In this document: piece after piece, positions 23,570-31,574 of the stretch | Layout of the letters: each line of letters opens with the position of its first letter | Position numbering within the stretch: the stretch's first letter is position 1 | Assembly: GCA_045600025.1 (NCBI GenBank) | Contig: JAZRXC010000007.1 | Span: 1 to 37,882 of the forward strand | Direction of reading: 5' to 3' | Source of the DNA: UBA3774 sp045600025 | GTDB lineage: Bacteria > Bacillota > Clostridia > Lachnospirales > Lachnospiraceae | DNA length: 37,882 nucleotides | Made by a program: the position numbers and the translations under genes | Notes under the pieces: generated by a model | Seen by the model: only the letters and a program-made list of their open reading frames with translations | What the model was told of the DNA's origin: nothing | Database searches by the model: none

Positions 23570-24844
23570 TTGAGATCCAGAAAAAGAAAAAAGAACATAG
23601 TTGCACATCTGATAGTTGCAGCGGTGTTACTTGCAGCAGCAGTGTTTGCGTATTTCTTTTTCACACCACCTGATGTTGTAAAGGAATGTGTTTATACCGA
23701 AGCAGGCGCGGCAGTGCCTCAGGCACTTGATTTTCTTAAGGAATATGTCGATGATACAATTGTCGTAACTCCGGCGTTAGATTCAATCGATACAAACAAA
23801 GTTGCCGCATATTCTCTGAACATAAAGATAGGACGCTTTGACTATGAATCCTTGCTCATAGTTGAGGATACAACGGATCCTGTTGCAACGCCATGTGTAT
23901 TATCGCTCACTTACGGCGAAACCTGCGAAGCTGCCGATTTCTTAAGCGACATAAAGGATATATCTGATACGCATGCAGAGTTTGAAGATGCGCCTGATTA
24001 CAGTATTATCGGCGATCAGAATGTGAGCATAAGATTAATTGACGCATCGGGGAATTTCAGCATCTATGACACGATGCTCACAATTTACAAAGACGAAACG
24101 GCGCCTGTTATTACGGGGACAGATGACATAAAAGTATTCATCGGTGACACGATATCATATAAAGAAGGCGTGATAGTTACTGACGATTATGATGCCAATC
24201 CGGTTCTTGATATAGACAATTCGACCGTAGATATTAATAAACCGGGAGTGTATGAAGTTATATATACCGCAACAGACGCAGCGGGAAATGCAACGCGCAT
24301 AGCCAGAAGAATAATTGTTATGGCGCCTGATCCCGGAGCTGACAATACCGAAGAGATGTTGAATCTTGTGGCAATTGCTTGCGACGAAGCCCTTGATGGC
24401 GCAGAAGATGAATACGAAAAGCTTTACAATATTTTTTGGTGGATAAAGAACAATACAAAATACACCGGTTATTCCAATAAGGAAAGCGCAATAAACGAGG
24501 CTATAAGCGGCTTTTCGACGCACCAAGGCGACTGCTTCACATATTACGCGATGCTTAAAGCCATGATGGAATATGCCGGATTTGAAACAGAGACAGTAAC
24601 CAGAATCAACGGCGAGACGCAGCACTTCTGGTGTCTCGTAAAATATAAGGGCGAATGGTATCACATCGATGCCTGCCCGCGCAGTGAAGATCATATGAAA
24701 AACTGGTATTGCTTCCTGCGAACAGATGCCGAAGTTGAAGCATTTAATAATGCAATCGGTGAAGGCTATTACAATTATGACAAGACACTTGTTCCGGCAT
24801 CCGGAACTACAATCTGGGATATTGATTGGAGAGGCACTTTATAA
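23570..24844 (+). CDS. Membrane-anchored transglutaminase-like protein 2 (TTG start)
   Basis: 424 aa with a TTG start: AGAGG at 23557-23562 is spaced for TTG 23570, giving a basic MRSRKRKK start, a membrane helix (about residues 12-31) and an extracellular remainder. The ATG at 23528 would overlap the previous gene by 38 bases and has no ribosome site. An extra N-terminal beta region (about 40-175) precedes the Ig-like domain (about 180-255, closely matching that of the neighbour) and the transglutaminase-like domain with Cys322, His352 and Asp367. An additional Cys follows the Asp (DACP). Tandem duplication followed by divergence is the likely origin. The stop codon overlaps the racemase start by one base. 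Confidence 0.83.
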   Translation: MRSRKRKKNIVAHLIVAAVLLAAAVFAYFFFTPPDVVKECVYTEAGAAVPQALDFLKEYVDDTIVVTPALDSIDTNKVAAYSLNIKIGRFDYESLLIVEDTTDPVATPCVLSLTYGETCEAADFLSDIKDISDTHAEFEDAPDYSIIGDQNVSIRLIDASGNFSIYDTMLTIYKDETAPVITGTDDIKVFIGDTISYKEGVIVTDDYDANPVLDIDNSTVDINKPGVYEVIYTATDAAGNATRIARRIIVMAPDPGADNTEEMLNLVAIACDEALDGAEDEYEKLYNIFWWIKNNTKYTGYSNKESAINEAISGFSTHQGDCFTYYAMLKAMMEYAGFETETVTRINGETQHFWCLVKYKGEWYHIDACPRSEDHMKNWYCFLRTDAEVEAFNNAIGEGYYNYDKTLVPASGTTIWDIDWRGTL

Positions 24845-25563
24845 TGAAAACCCTGGGAGTAATCGGCGGTCTCGGACCGATGGCAACAGCATATTTTTTG
24901 CAACTAATCACGGAGATGACTCGTGCATCCGTTGATCAGGAGCATATTCACGTGCTGATTGACTCAAATCCGGCCACTCCCGACAGAACTAAATATATAC
25001 TCGGCGAATCCGGCGACAGCCCCTATCCGTATCTCATAGAATCCGGCAAAAAATTAATAGCGGCAGGCGCTGACGTGCTATGCATTACCTGCAACACTGC
25101 CCAGTATTTCCGTACGGATTTAGAAAAAGATCTCGGGGTAAATATTGTCGGACTGATTACGGAAACGGCCGGCTATCTGTCCGCGCGTGGTATAAAAAAA
25201 GTTGGCCTTATGGCAACTGACGGATCTATTAAAACCCGAGTTTATCAGGACACATTTGCATCATGCGGAATCGAGACCATTGTTCCTGATGAAAAAAACC
25301 AAGCCGGAATTATGAGTATTATTTACGATAATATAAAAGCCGGAATTCCTGCCGATATGAAACTGTTTGACGAAATATCCGCACAGCTTTTTGATGACGG
25401 AGCAGAGATAATAGTGCTTGGATGTACTGAACTGTCGGTTATTAAGCGCGACTTTTCGCTGGCGCCCGGATTTATTGATTCCATGCAGGTTATGGCGGCA
25501 AAAGCAATTGAAATCTGCGGCGGACAGTTAAAAGAAACATACAACAATCTGATTACTGAATAA
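24844..25563 (+). CDS. Aspartate/glutamate-racemase family amino-acid racemase
   Basis: 239 aa. The fold and both catalytic cysteines are present: GVIGGLGPMATAYF at the N-terminus, ITCNTAQYF in the first half and VLGCTELSV in the second. Family members convert L- to D-amino acids without a cofactor (Asp, Glu or broad specificity). The start is ATG 24844 (TAATG overlap with the gene before), with GGAGAGG at 24829-24835; an in-frame ATG at 24826 lies before that ribosome site. Its placement just ahead of a DltA-like activating enzyme suggests that it makes the D-amino acid to be activated. That link is inference. Confidence 0.88.
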   Translation: MKTLGVIGGLGPMATAYFLQLITEMTRASVDQEHIHVLIDSNPATPDRTKYILGESGDSPYPYLIESGKKLIAAGADVLCITCNTAQYFRTDLEKDLGVNIVGLITETAGYLSARGIKKVGLMATDGSIKTRVYQDTFASCGIETIVPDEKNQAGIMSIIYDNIKAGIPADMKLFDEISAQLFDDGAEIIVLGCTELSVIKRDFSLAPGFIDSMQVMAAKAIEICGGQLKETYNNLITE

Positions 25564-25574
25564 CGGAGAAATAT

Positions 25575-27086
25575 ATGCAGACAAACGTACTTGAGTATCT
25601 GGAAAATATATGGGACAAAGTTCCGGACAAAGTAGCTTACGCAAATGATAAAGACAGCGTGACGTTCCACGAAGTATATGATAACGCACGTTCTATGGGC
25701 TCATTCCTTCATGCGAAGGGTCACTACCGCGAGAGCGTAGTGGTATTTATGGAAAAGCATCCCAATGCTATAGTAAGTTTCTACGGTGTTGTGTATGCAG
25801 GATGTTATTATGTACCGATTGACGAGGAGATGCCTAAGCACCGCATCGGACTTATCTTCCAGAGCCTTAAGCCGAGAGCAATCATCTGCGATGATGTAAC
25901 TGAACAGATGGTGAAGGAATTTGACTATGATGGGGCAGTATATAAATATGCCGACATCTGTCATACACCGGTTGATGAGCCGGCACTCGCCGAGATTCGT
26001 GATCATCAGCTTGACATTGATCCGTTATATATTGTATTCACATCCGGTTCAACCGGAGTGCCTAAGGGAGTTGTTGCCTGTCACCGTTCTGTTATTGATT
26101 ATATAGAGCAGCTTTCGTCTGTGCTTAAGATTGATCAGGATACTGTATTCGGTAACCAGACCCCGCTGTATTTTGATGCTTGCTTAAAGGAACTTTATCC
26201 TACGCTTAAATTTGGCGCTACGGCATATCTGGTTCCAAAGAGTCTCTTCATGTTCCCTATAAAGCTTGTGGAATTTTTAAACGAAAAGAAAATCAACACG
26301 GTCTGCTGGGTAGTATCCGCGCTCACCATGATAAGTGCCTTCAAGACATTTGATAAAGTAATTCCGCAGTATCTTCGCACGATTGCATTCGGCAGCGAAG
26401 TATTTCCGATAAAGCAGTTCAATCTTTGGCGCGAGGCGGTTCCCGGTGCGCGATTCATCAATCTCTACGGACCTACCGAGGCTACTGGTATGAGCTGCTA
26501 CTACGAGGTTGACAGAGAATTTGCCCTTGATGAAGTAATTCCCGTAGGTCGTCCTTTCCATAATACCGAGATTCTTTTGCTTGATGATAACGGCAAAGAA
26601 GTTCCTGATGGAGAGCCCGGTGAAATCTGCATCCGCGGTACGGCCGTAACTCTCGGTTACTATCATAATCCGGAAAAGACATCCGAAGCCTTCGTTCAGA
26701 ATCCTCTCAATGACGCTTATCCTGAGATTATTTATAAAACAGGTGATCTCGGCAGATACAACGAGCGCCACGAGCTCATCTTCATGTCCCGCAAAGACTA
26801 TCAGATAAAGCATATGGGACACAGAATTGAGCTTGGTGAGATAGAAGCCATCGTTAATCAACACGATGATATAAAAACGTCATGCTGTATATTTGATGAT
26901 GACAAGAAAAAGATAGTGTTGTATTATGTTGGTGAGATAAGTGCAGCTGATATGGCGATATTCTTAAAAGCAAAGCTCCCGCGTTATATGATACCCAACG
27001 TAATGGAGCAGCTTGACGCAATGCCTTTTACTGCAAATGGTAAGATTGACAGGAACAATTTAAAACAGAGATATCTGTCTAAATAA
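25575..27086 (+). CDS. DltA-like amino-acid adenylation enzyme with a non-canonical pocket
   Basis: Activates an amino acid with ATP and loads it onto a carrier protein (503 aa, the size of DltA). Core motifs: FTSGSTGVPKG (ATP loop), NLYGPTEATG, YKTGDLGRY, and the catalytic lysine in NGKIDR near the end. The amino-group Asp is kept (Asp201 in YFDACLKE). By my hand alignment from memory to Bacillus DltA, the FCGEVLP segment whose Cys sets D-alanine selectivity reads FGSEVFP here (Gly273, Ser274), and TPSF becomes VSAL. Substrate specificity may therefore differ from D-alanine. ACGGAGA at 25563-25569 is the ribosome site. It is followed by its carrier-protein gene, 16 bases on. Named only as DltA-like because of the pocket. 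Confidence 0.88.
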   Translation: MQTNVLEYLENIWDKVPDKVAYANDKDSVTFHEVYDNARSMGSFLHAKGHYRESVVVFMEKHPNAIVSFYGVVYAGCYYVPIDEEMPKHRIGLIFQSLKPRAIICDDVTEQMVKEFDYDGAVYKYADICHTPVDEPALAEIRDHQLDIDPLYIVFTSGSTGVPKGVVACHRSVIDYIEQLSSVLKIDQDTVFGNQTPLYFDACLKELYPTLKFGATAYLVPKSLFMFPIKLVEFLNEKKINTVCWVVSALTMISAFKTFDKVIPQYLRTIAFGSEVFPIKQFNLWREAVPGARFINLYGPTEATGMSCYYEVDREFALDEVIPVGRPFHNTEILLLDDNGKEVPDGEPGEICIRGTAVTLGYYHNPEKTSEAFVQNPLNDAYPEIIYKTGDLGRYNERHELIFMSRKDYQIKHMGHRIELGEIEAIVNQHDDIKTSCCIFDDDKKKIVLYYVGEISAADMAIFLKAKLPRYMIPNVMEQLDAMPFTANGKIDRNNLKQRYLSK

Positions 27087-27102
27087 GGAGAAAAAAACAA
27101 AC

Positions 27103-27330
27103 ATGGAAGAACTTATTGAAATACTTCAGGAACTTCATCCCGAAATCGATTTTGAAACATGTGACACTCTGATTGATGACAAGATTCTTGATTCATTTGA
27201 CATCATCAGCTTAGTTACCGAAATCAATTCACAGTTCGATGTAGCAATTCCCGCCGAGGAACTGCTTCCTGAAAACTTCAATTCAGCAAAAGCCCTCTAT
27301 GAGCTTATAGAAAGATTAGCAGACGAATAA
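27103..27330 (+). CDS. DltC-like carrier protein
   Basis: 75-aa acidic four-helix carrier. The phosphopantetheine site is Ser31 in KILDSFDII, close to the LLDSF context of DltC. It would receive the amino acid from the enzyme encoded just upstream and pass it to the MBOAT protein encoded three bases downstream. The length and acidic charge are typical. AAGGAG at 27086-27091 provides the ribosome site. The gene precedes the dltB-like gene, opposite to the classical A-B-C-D order. Confidence 0.9.
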   Translation: MEELIEILQELHPEIDFETCDTLIDDKILDSFDIISLVTEINSQFDVAIPAEELLPENFNSAKALYELIERLADE

Positions 27331-27333
27331 TAT

Positions 27334-28923
27334 ATGCTCTTTACCTCTTATGCGTTTATCGGATTTCTAATACTGATAGTCGCACTGTACTATTTAATAC
27401 CTAAAAAATATCAGTGGATGTTACTTCTCGTAGGCAGCTATGTATTTTATGCCTTCGCAGGCATCCGCTTTTTGGCGTATATAGCGCTTACAACCATCAC
27501 AACATGGTATGCGGCAAGGCGCATAACTGCCATCCAAAAAGATCGCGGTGATTATTTTGCAGCGCATAAAGCCGACATGGACAAGGATGCGAAGAAGCGC
27601 TACAAGGATGAGACCAAGAAAAAAACTCGCGTTTGGTTTTTGTCCTGCCTGCTTCTCAATCTCGGCATTCTCGCCGTAATAAAGTACACCGATTTCTTCA
27701 TTACTAATGTCAACAATATCTTCGGAACCGGTCTTGGCCTCGCAGGCTTCGCAGTTCCGCTCGGAATATCCTATTACACATTTAAAAGTCTCGGATATCT
27801 GATAGACATAAACAGGGGCAAATATCCCTGCCAGGACAGTTTACCGAAATTTGCCCTGTTCGTTTCCTTCTTCCCACAGGTTATTCAGGGACCTATCAGC
27901 AGATATGACAAACTTTCACTCACGCTCTTTGAAGAGCATAGCTATAAATCAGAAGTTTTAAGGCGCGGACTCATCAGGGTGCTGTGGGGATTCTTTAAGA
28001 AGTTAGTTATTGCCGACAGACTTATCGCTCCCGTTAAGGCTCTCGCAGGATCACCTGCCGACTACCAGGGCGCGTACGTGGTACTTATCATTTTCTTATA
28101 TGCCATCCAGCTCTACGCCGATTTCACGGGCGGTATAGATATCGCAATCGGTATCGGCGAGATGCTGGGAATCGAGTCAGAAGAGAACTTTATCACCCCG
28201 TATTTTTCAAAGAACATCAACGAATACTGGACCCGTTGGCACATCACCATGGGCACCTGGTTCAAAGATTATATATTCTATCCGATATCTGTCAGCAAAT
28301 GGATGCTGAATCTGTCCAAGAATTCACGCGAGAAGCTCGGCAAAGGTGTCGGCAAGCGCGTGCCGGTATATCTTGCCAATATAGTAGTGTGGTTTGCCAC
28401 AGGTTTATGGCACGGCGCCGCATGGAACTTTATCGTCTGGGGTATGCTTAACTGCGTTATCACAGTTGCCTCATACGAGATGGAGCCGCTTTACCAGCGC
28501 TTTCACAACCGTTTCCCTTGGACAAATAAAATCGGCTACGATATATTCCAGATGATTCGTACTTTCTGGATTATGGGCGCAATAAGAATCTTAGATGTAT
28601 ACCGTGATGTGCCGGTTTCATTTGCGGCGCTCGGAACTATATTTACCAAGGGCGGTTGGGGCTCGATGTTTACGGACCTCGGAACAAGTCTCGGACTTAC
28701 CACTGCCGACCTTTTTGTCTTGCTATTCGGCTGCATCGCTATGCTCGCCGTAAGCATAGTATTTTATAAAAACGGAAATAAAAAGCGTGTGCGCGACTAT
28801 CTGCTCGAGCAGGATACAAAGCTGCAGACTGCAGTTATGATAGTTTTGTTTTTAGTGATAATAGTTTTTGGCGCATACGGTGTCGGATATGACGCAAGCC
28901 AGTTTATTTATAACCAGTTCTGA
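27334..28923 (+). CDS. MBOAT-family O-acyltransferase (DltB/AlgI-like)
   Basis: 529-aa membrane protein with about 11 hydrophobic segments. MBOAT hallmarks: PLGISYYTFKSLGYLID, FFPQVIQGPISRYD, LYADFTGGIDIAIG, NEYWTRWHITMGTW and the catalytic His360 in GLWHGAAWNF. It is longer than typical DltB (about 400 aa), with a charged ~40-residue cytoplasmic loop (about residues 70-97) and an extended C-terminus, a size closer to AlgI. In the Dlt pathway the MBOAT protein moves the aminoacyl group across the membrane from the carrier; the same is inferred here. Three-base gaps on both sides show tight operon packing. Confidence 0.92.
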   Translation: MLFTSYAFIGFLILIVALYYLIPKKYQWMLLLVGSYVFYAFAGIRFLAYIALTTITTWYAARRITAIQKDRGDYFAAHKADMDKDAKKRYKDETKKKTRVWFLSCLLLNLGILAVIKYTDFFITNVNNIFGTGLGLAGFAVPLGISYYTFKSLGYLIDINRGKYPCQDSLPKFALFVSFFPQVIQGPISRYDKLSLTLFEEHSYKSEVLRRGLIRVLWGFFKKLVIADRLIAPVKALAGSPADYQGAYVVLIIFLYAIQLYADFTGGIDIAIGIGEMLGIESEENFITPYFSKNINEYWTRWHITMGTWFKDYIFYPISVSKWMLNLSKNSREKLGKGVGKRVPVYLANIVVWFATGLWHGAAWNFIVWGMLNCVITVASYEMEPLYQRFHNRFPWTNKIGYDIFQMIRTFWIMGAIRILDVYRDVPVSFAALGTIFTKGGWGSMFTDLGTSLGLTTADLFVLLFGCIAMLAVSIVFYKNGNKKRVRDYLLEQDTKLQTAVMIVLFLVIIVFGAYGVGYDASQFIYNQF

Positions 28924-28926
28924 GAT

Positions 28927-30015
28927 ATGAAAAAGAAGATAGTATCAATCATCATAATAGTTGCGATTCTCGCCGGAAGTCTGTATTTTATTCAGAGGCT
29001 TCTGGAGCCTAAGTATGCCACTTCGATTATCGAAGGACGCCTTACGCAGGAGTATTATGATTATGCGCATGACAATGATGTTTTGATGGTCGGTGACTGC
29101 GAGCTCTACGAGAATATTTCCCCCATTAAGATGTGGGAGGATTACGGCATAACGAGTTATGTCCGCGGCTCCGGTCAGCAGCTTATCTGGCAGTCTTATT
29201 ACCTGCTGGAAGAAGCGCTTACTTACGAGAAACCGAAGGTTGTTGTATTTAACGTGCTTTCTATGAAATACAACGAGCCGCAGAATGAAGCTTACAACCG
29301 ACTGACCCTCGATAAGATGCGCTGGTGTCCTTCCAAGTGGAATGCGATAAAGGCATCTATGACGGATGATGAAGAATTCATTTCCTATGTATTCCCGCTT
29401 CTGCGTTATCACAGTCGCTGGAGTGAGCTTACATCTGAGGATTTTGAGTATTTATTTACGAATAAAAAGTTCTTCCATCAGGGATATCTTATGAGAGTTG
29501 ATGTACGCCCGGTAACAAGTTATCCGGCAAAGATTCCGCTTGCCGATTACAGCTTCGGCGAGAATGCATATAAGTATCTCGATATGATTAGAGAACTGTG
29601 TGAGAAGAATAATATTCCGCTTGTTCTTGTGAAGGCGCCTTCTATTTCACCGGTTTGGTATGATGAGTGGGATGCACAGATGGTGGACTATGCAAATAAA
29701 TACAATCTGCAGTACATAAATTTCCTGAACCTTGTATCTGAGGTTGGAATAGATTATAATACTGATACGTATGACGGCGGCCTGCATCTGAATCTGTCCG
29801 GCGCAGAGAAGATAGCGACTTATTTCGGAAAGATTTTGAAAGATACTTACGGTCTTGCCGATCATAGACTTCTTGCAGACGAACATGACAAGCAGATCGT
29901 CAGCGAGTGGGAAGAAAAAGTTGATTTTTACAATTGGATGATAGCTGACCAGTACCGTGAGATGGACGAGTACGGTTATCTTAAGAGCTACGGTGCTAAG
30001 GCTCCGGAGCAATGA
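28927..30015 (+). CDS. DltD-like SGNH-fold transferase with a Cys at the nucleophile position
   Basis: 362 aa: one N-terminal membrane helix (about residues 5-23) and an extracellular SGNH-like domain. Block I, normally GDS, reads LMVGDCELYE with Cys58. The final block is YDGGLHLNLSGAEK with Asp283 and His287. In between, SGQQLIWQSYYLLEE resembles the DltD/AlgX-type region. DltD-type proteins finish the transfer of the acyl or aminoacyl group to the external polymer. A Cys nucleophile would be unusual, but Cys and Ser chemistry are close enough that activity is plausible. The operon position right after the MBOAT gene matches dltB-dltD and algI-algJ/X pairs. Confidence 0.85.
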   Translation: MKKKIVSIIIIVAILAGSLYFIQRLLEPKYATSIIEGRLTQEYYDYAHDNDVLMVGDCELYENISPIKMWEDYGITSYVRGSGQQLIWQSYYLLEEALTYEKPKVVVFNVLSMKYNEPQNEAYNRLTLDKMRWCPSKWNAIKASMTDDEEFISYVFPLLRYHSRWSELTSEDFEYLFTNKKFFHQGYLMRVDVRPVTSYPAKIPLADYSFGENAYKYLDMIRELCEKNNIPLVLVKAPSISPVWYDEWDAQMVDYANKYNLQYINFLNLVSEVGIDYNTDTYDGGLHLNLSGAEKIATYFGKILKDTYGLADHRLLADEHDKQIVSEWEEKVDFYNWMIADQYREMDEYGYLKSYGAKAPEQ

Positions 30016-30026
30016 GGAGGTTTGTA

Positions 30027-30545
30027 ATGAAAAAGGTTTTATCGGTTTTATTTGCAGTTCTCATGCTGATGATGGCAGCATGCGGTTCTGAAGAGACGCC
30101 CACGACAGGGGCTTCTTCACCTACAAATGCGCCTTCACAGGATGCTTACTATTTTGAATACAAGGGCACTAAGATTGCAATGAATGCCAAGGCAGCTCCT
30201 ATAGTATCAGCACTTGGTGAGCCGACCAACTATTTTGAAAGCGCTTCTTGCGTATTTAACGGACTTGATAAGGAATACACTTATTCGGATTTCGTACTTA
30301 AGACATATCCGAAGGATGATGTGGATTATGTTTCCGCAATAGTAATTATGTCTGACCTTGCCGAGACACCTGAGAAGATTTGCATAGGCTCCGATGTTGA
30401 TGCGGTTAAGGCAGCTTACGGAACTCCCGCAAGCGAGACAGATACGCTTCTTTCATATGTAAAGGGCGATTGCGAGATCCAGTTTATTACTCTTATGGGT
30501 AAGGTTGTATCTATCCAGTATTTCGCTAAGACAGACGTTCAATAA
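30027..30545 (+). CDS. Small lipoprotein closing the dlt-like operon
   Basis: 172 aa with a lipoprotein signal: MKKVLSVLF..., lipobox MAAC with Cys19, then a Thr/Ser/Pro linker. The mature domain is a compact beta-alpha unit with GLDKEYTYSDF, DYVSAIVIMSD and a VDAVKAAYGTP helix. I do not recognise an enzymatic motif. Gene order suggests a partner of the DltD-like protein or a binding protein for the modified polymer. ATG 30027 is used with the ideal GAGGAGG at 30014-30020; an earlier in-frame ATG at 30012 overlaps the upstream gene and that ribosome site. No terminator follows; the S1 gene promoter begins at the next base. Confidence 0.82.
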   Translation: MKKVLSVLFAVLMLMMAACGSEETPTTGASSPTNAPSQDAYYFEYKGTKIAMNAKAAPIVSALGEPTNYFESASCVFNGLDKEYTYSDFVLKTYPKDDVDYVSAIVIMSDLAETPEKICIGSDVDAVKAAYGTPASETDTLLSYVKGDCEIQFITLMGKVVSIQYFAKTDVQ

Positions 30546-30574
30546 TTGAAAGCATAAGCGTAAGATGCTATAAT
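30546..30574 (+). promoter_or_regulatory. Promoter of the S1-domain gene
   Basis: TTGAAA at 30546-30551 and TATAAT at 30569-30574, 17 bases apart, with TG at 30566-30567. The arms GCGTAA (30558-30563) and TTACGC (30578-30583) form an inverted repeat around the -10 and could be an operator. Confidence 0.85.
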
Positions 30575-30600
30575 AATTTACGCATAAAATAAAGCTCTCG

Positions 30601-30650
30601 CTCCCAATATCCCATGCCGGAGCGCCGGGCGTAAAGAAAGGATTGGGAGG
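30601..30650 (+). promoter_or_regulatory. Leader hairpin that can hide the S1 gene ribosome site
   Basis: CTCCCAAT at 30601-30608 is fully complementary to ATTGGGAG at 30642-30649, which holds most of the GGGAGG ribosome site of the gene starting at 30657. Between them CCGG-AGCG-CCGG (30617-30628) forms an inner hairpin. Closed, this would block translation; the gene product is itself an RNA-binding protein, so feedback control is a natural guess. Confidence 0.55.
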
Positions 30651-30656
30651 AATACT

Positions 30657-31445
30657 ATGACAGAAGAAAAAGAAGTAATCGAAGAGGTCAAAGAAGAGAC
30701 CGCAGCAGCCGAGGAGCCCGCTATGACTATGGCTGACCTTGGTGAAGAACTTGACAAGTCTCTTGAAAAGGGACCGGAGACAGAGGCCGATCTTAAGTGG
30801 GAGAAGTTTGAAAAGCTTCTCGCAGAAAAGACCGTATTCGAAGTAAAGATAGAAGAGGTTGTTAAGGGCGGCGTTACAACTACAGTTGATGAAGTTCGTG
30901 CTTTCATCCCTGCCTCAAAGCTTGCACTGGCTCGTGTTGAGAATCTCGAAGAGTACAAGGGCAAGAAGCTTGACGTAGTTGTTATCACTGCTGAGAGCGC
31001 CGGCAAGAAGCTTGTTCTTTCTGGCCGTGATGCAGCTCTTAAGGCACAGCGCGCAGATCGTGCAGCAGCACAGGCCGCAATTGAAGTTGGCGCTGAGCTT
31101 ACAGGCACAGTTGATTCACTTAAGGATTATGGCGCATTTATTAATCTCGATAATGGTGCTACCGGACTCCTTCATGTTTCAGAAATCAGCTACAAGCGCG
31201 TTGCTAAACCCGCTGACGTATTAAAAGTTGGCGACAAGGTTACCGTTAAGGTTACAAAGAATGACGGCGGTAAGATCAGCCTTTCTATTAAGGCACTTAC
31301 TCCCGCTCCTGAAAAGACCAAGAGAGAGGAGCGTCCTGAGCGCACAGAGCGCCGTGGCCGTCGTGAAGATAAGGTAGAGTACACCGAGAAGGAGAAAGCT
31401 ACTACAAGTCTTGCAGATATGCTTTCAGGACTTAAGTTAGACTAA
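30657..31445 (+). CDS. S1-domain RNA-binding protein
   Basis: 262 aa. A very acidic N-terminal region (about residues 1-55) is followed by two S1 repeats: about 58-128 (FEVKIEEVVKGGV... FIPASKL) and about 142-212 (GAELTGTVDSLKDYGAFINL... GLLHVSEIS... VTVKVTKND). A basic Arg/Glu-rich linker (KREERPERTERRGRRE) and a short C-terminal helix SLADMLSGLKLD complete it. It is much shorter than E. coli S1 (six repeats) and resembles the short S1-like or ribosome-associated proteins of Firmicutes. Likely binds mRNA at the ribosome; exact role unknown. Strong promoter and structured leader suggest high, controlled expression. Confidence 0.9.
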   Translation: MTEEKEVIEEVKEETAAAEEPAMTMADLGEELDKSLEKGPETEADLKWEKFEKLLAEKTVFEVKIEEVVKGGVTTTVDEVRAFIPASKLALARVENLEEYKGKKLDVVVITAESAGKKLVLSGRDAALKAQRADRAAAQAAIEVGAELTGTVDSLKDYGAFINLDNGATGLLHVSEISYKRVAKPADVLKVGDKVTVKVTKNDGGKISLSIKALTPAPEKTKREERPERTERRGRREDKVEYTEKEKATTSLADMLSGLKLD

Positions 31446-31460
31446 GCCTGTACTTACTAT

Positions 31461-31488
31461 AAGAGGAGGCCTTACAGCCTCCTCTTTT
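31461..31488 (+). terminator. Terminator after the S1-domain gene
   Basis: AAGAGGAGGC and GCCTCCTCTT form a 10-base stem over CTTACA, followed by Ts. The convergent tRNA-Gly transcript would run into the same hairpin from the other side. Confidence 0.92.
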
Positions 31489-31494
31489 TATAAA

Positions 31495-31565
31495 AGCGGA
31501 TGACGGGAGTCGAACCCGCCTCGTCGGCTTGGGAAGCCGATGTACTACCGATGTACTACATCCGC
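31495..31565 (-). tRNA. tRNA-Gly (anticodon CCC)
   Basis: Read on the minus strand, a 71-base cloverleaf: acceptor GCGGATG pairs with CATCCGC, the D stem is GTAC/GTAC, the anticodon stem TCGGC/GCCGA encloses loop TTCCCAA with anticodon CCC, and the T arm contains GGTTCGACTCC. It reads GGG codons. No CCA is encoded. This is the only supported gene on the minus strand. Confidence 0.94.
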
Positions 31566-31574
31566 ACGCTCCAA

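Noticed and set aside
26277..26864. Long minus-strand open frame
   Set aside because: It is a shadow of the DltA-like gene, with no ribosome site or family-like sequence. The same holds for minus-strand frames at 24155-24694, 30578-31108 and 35458-35916.
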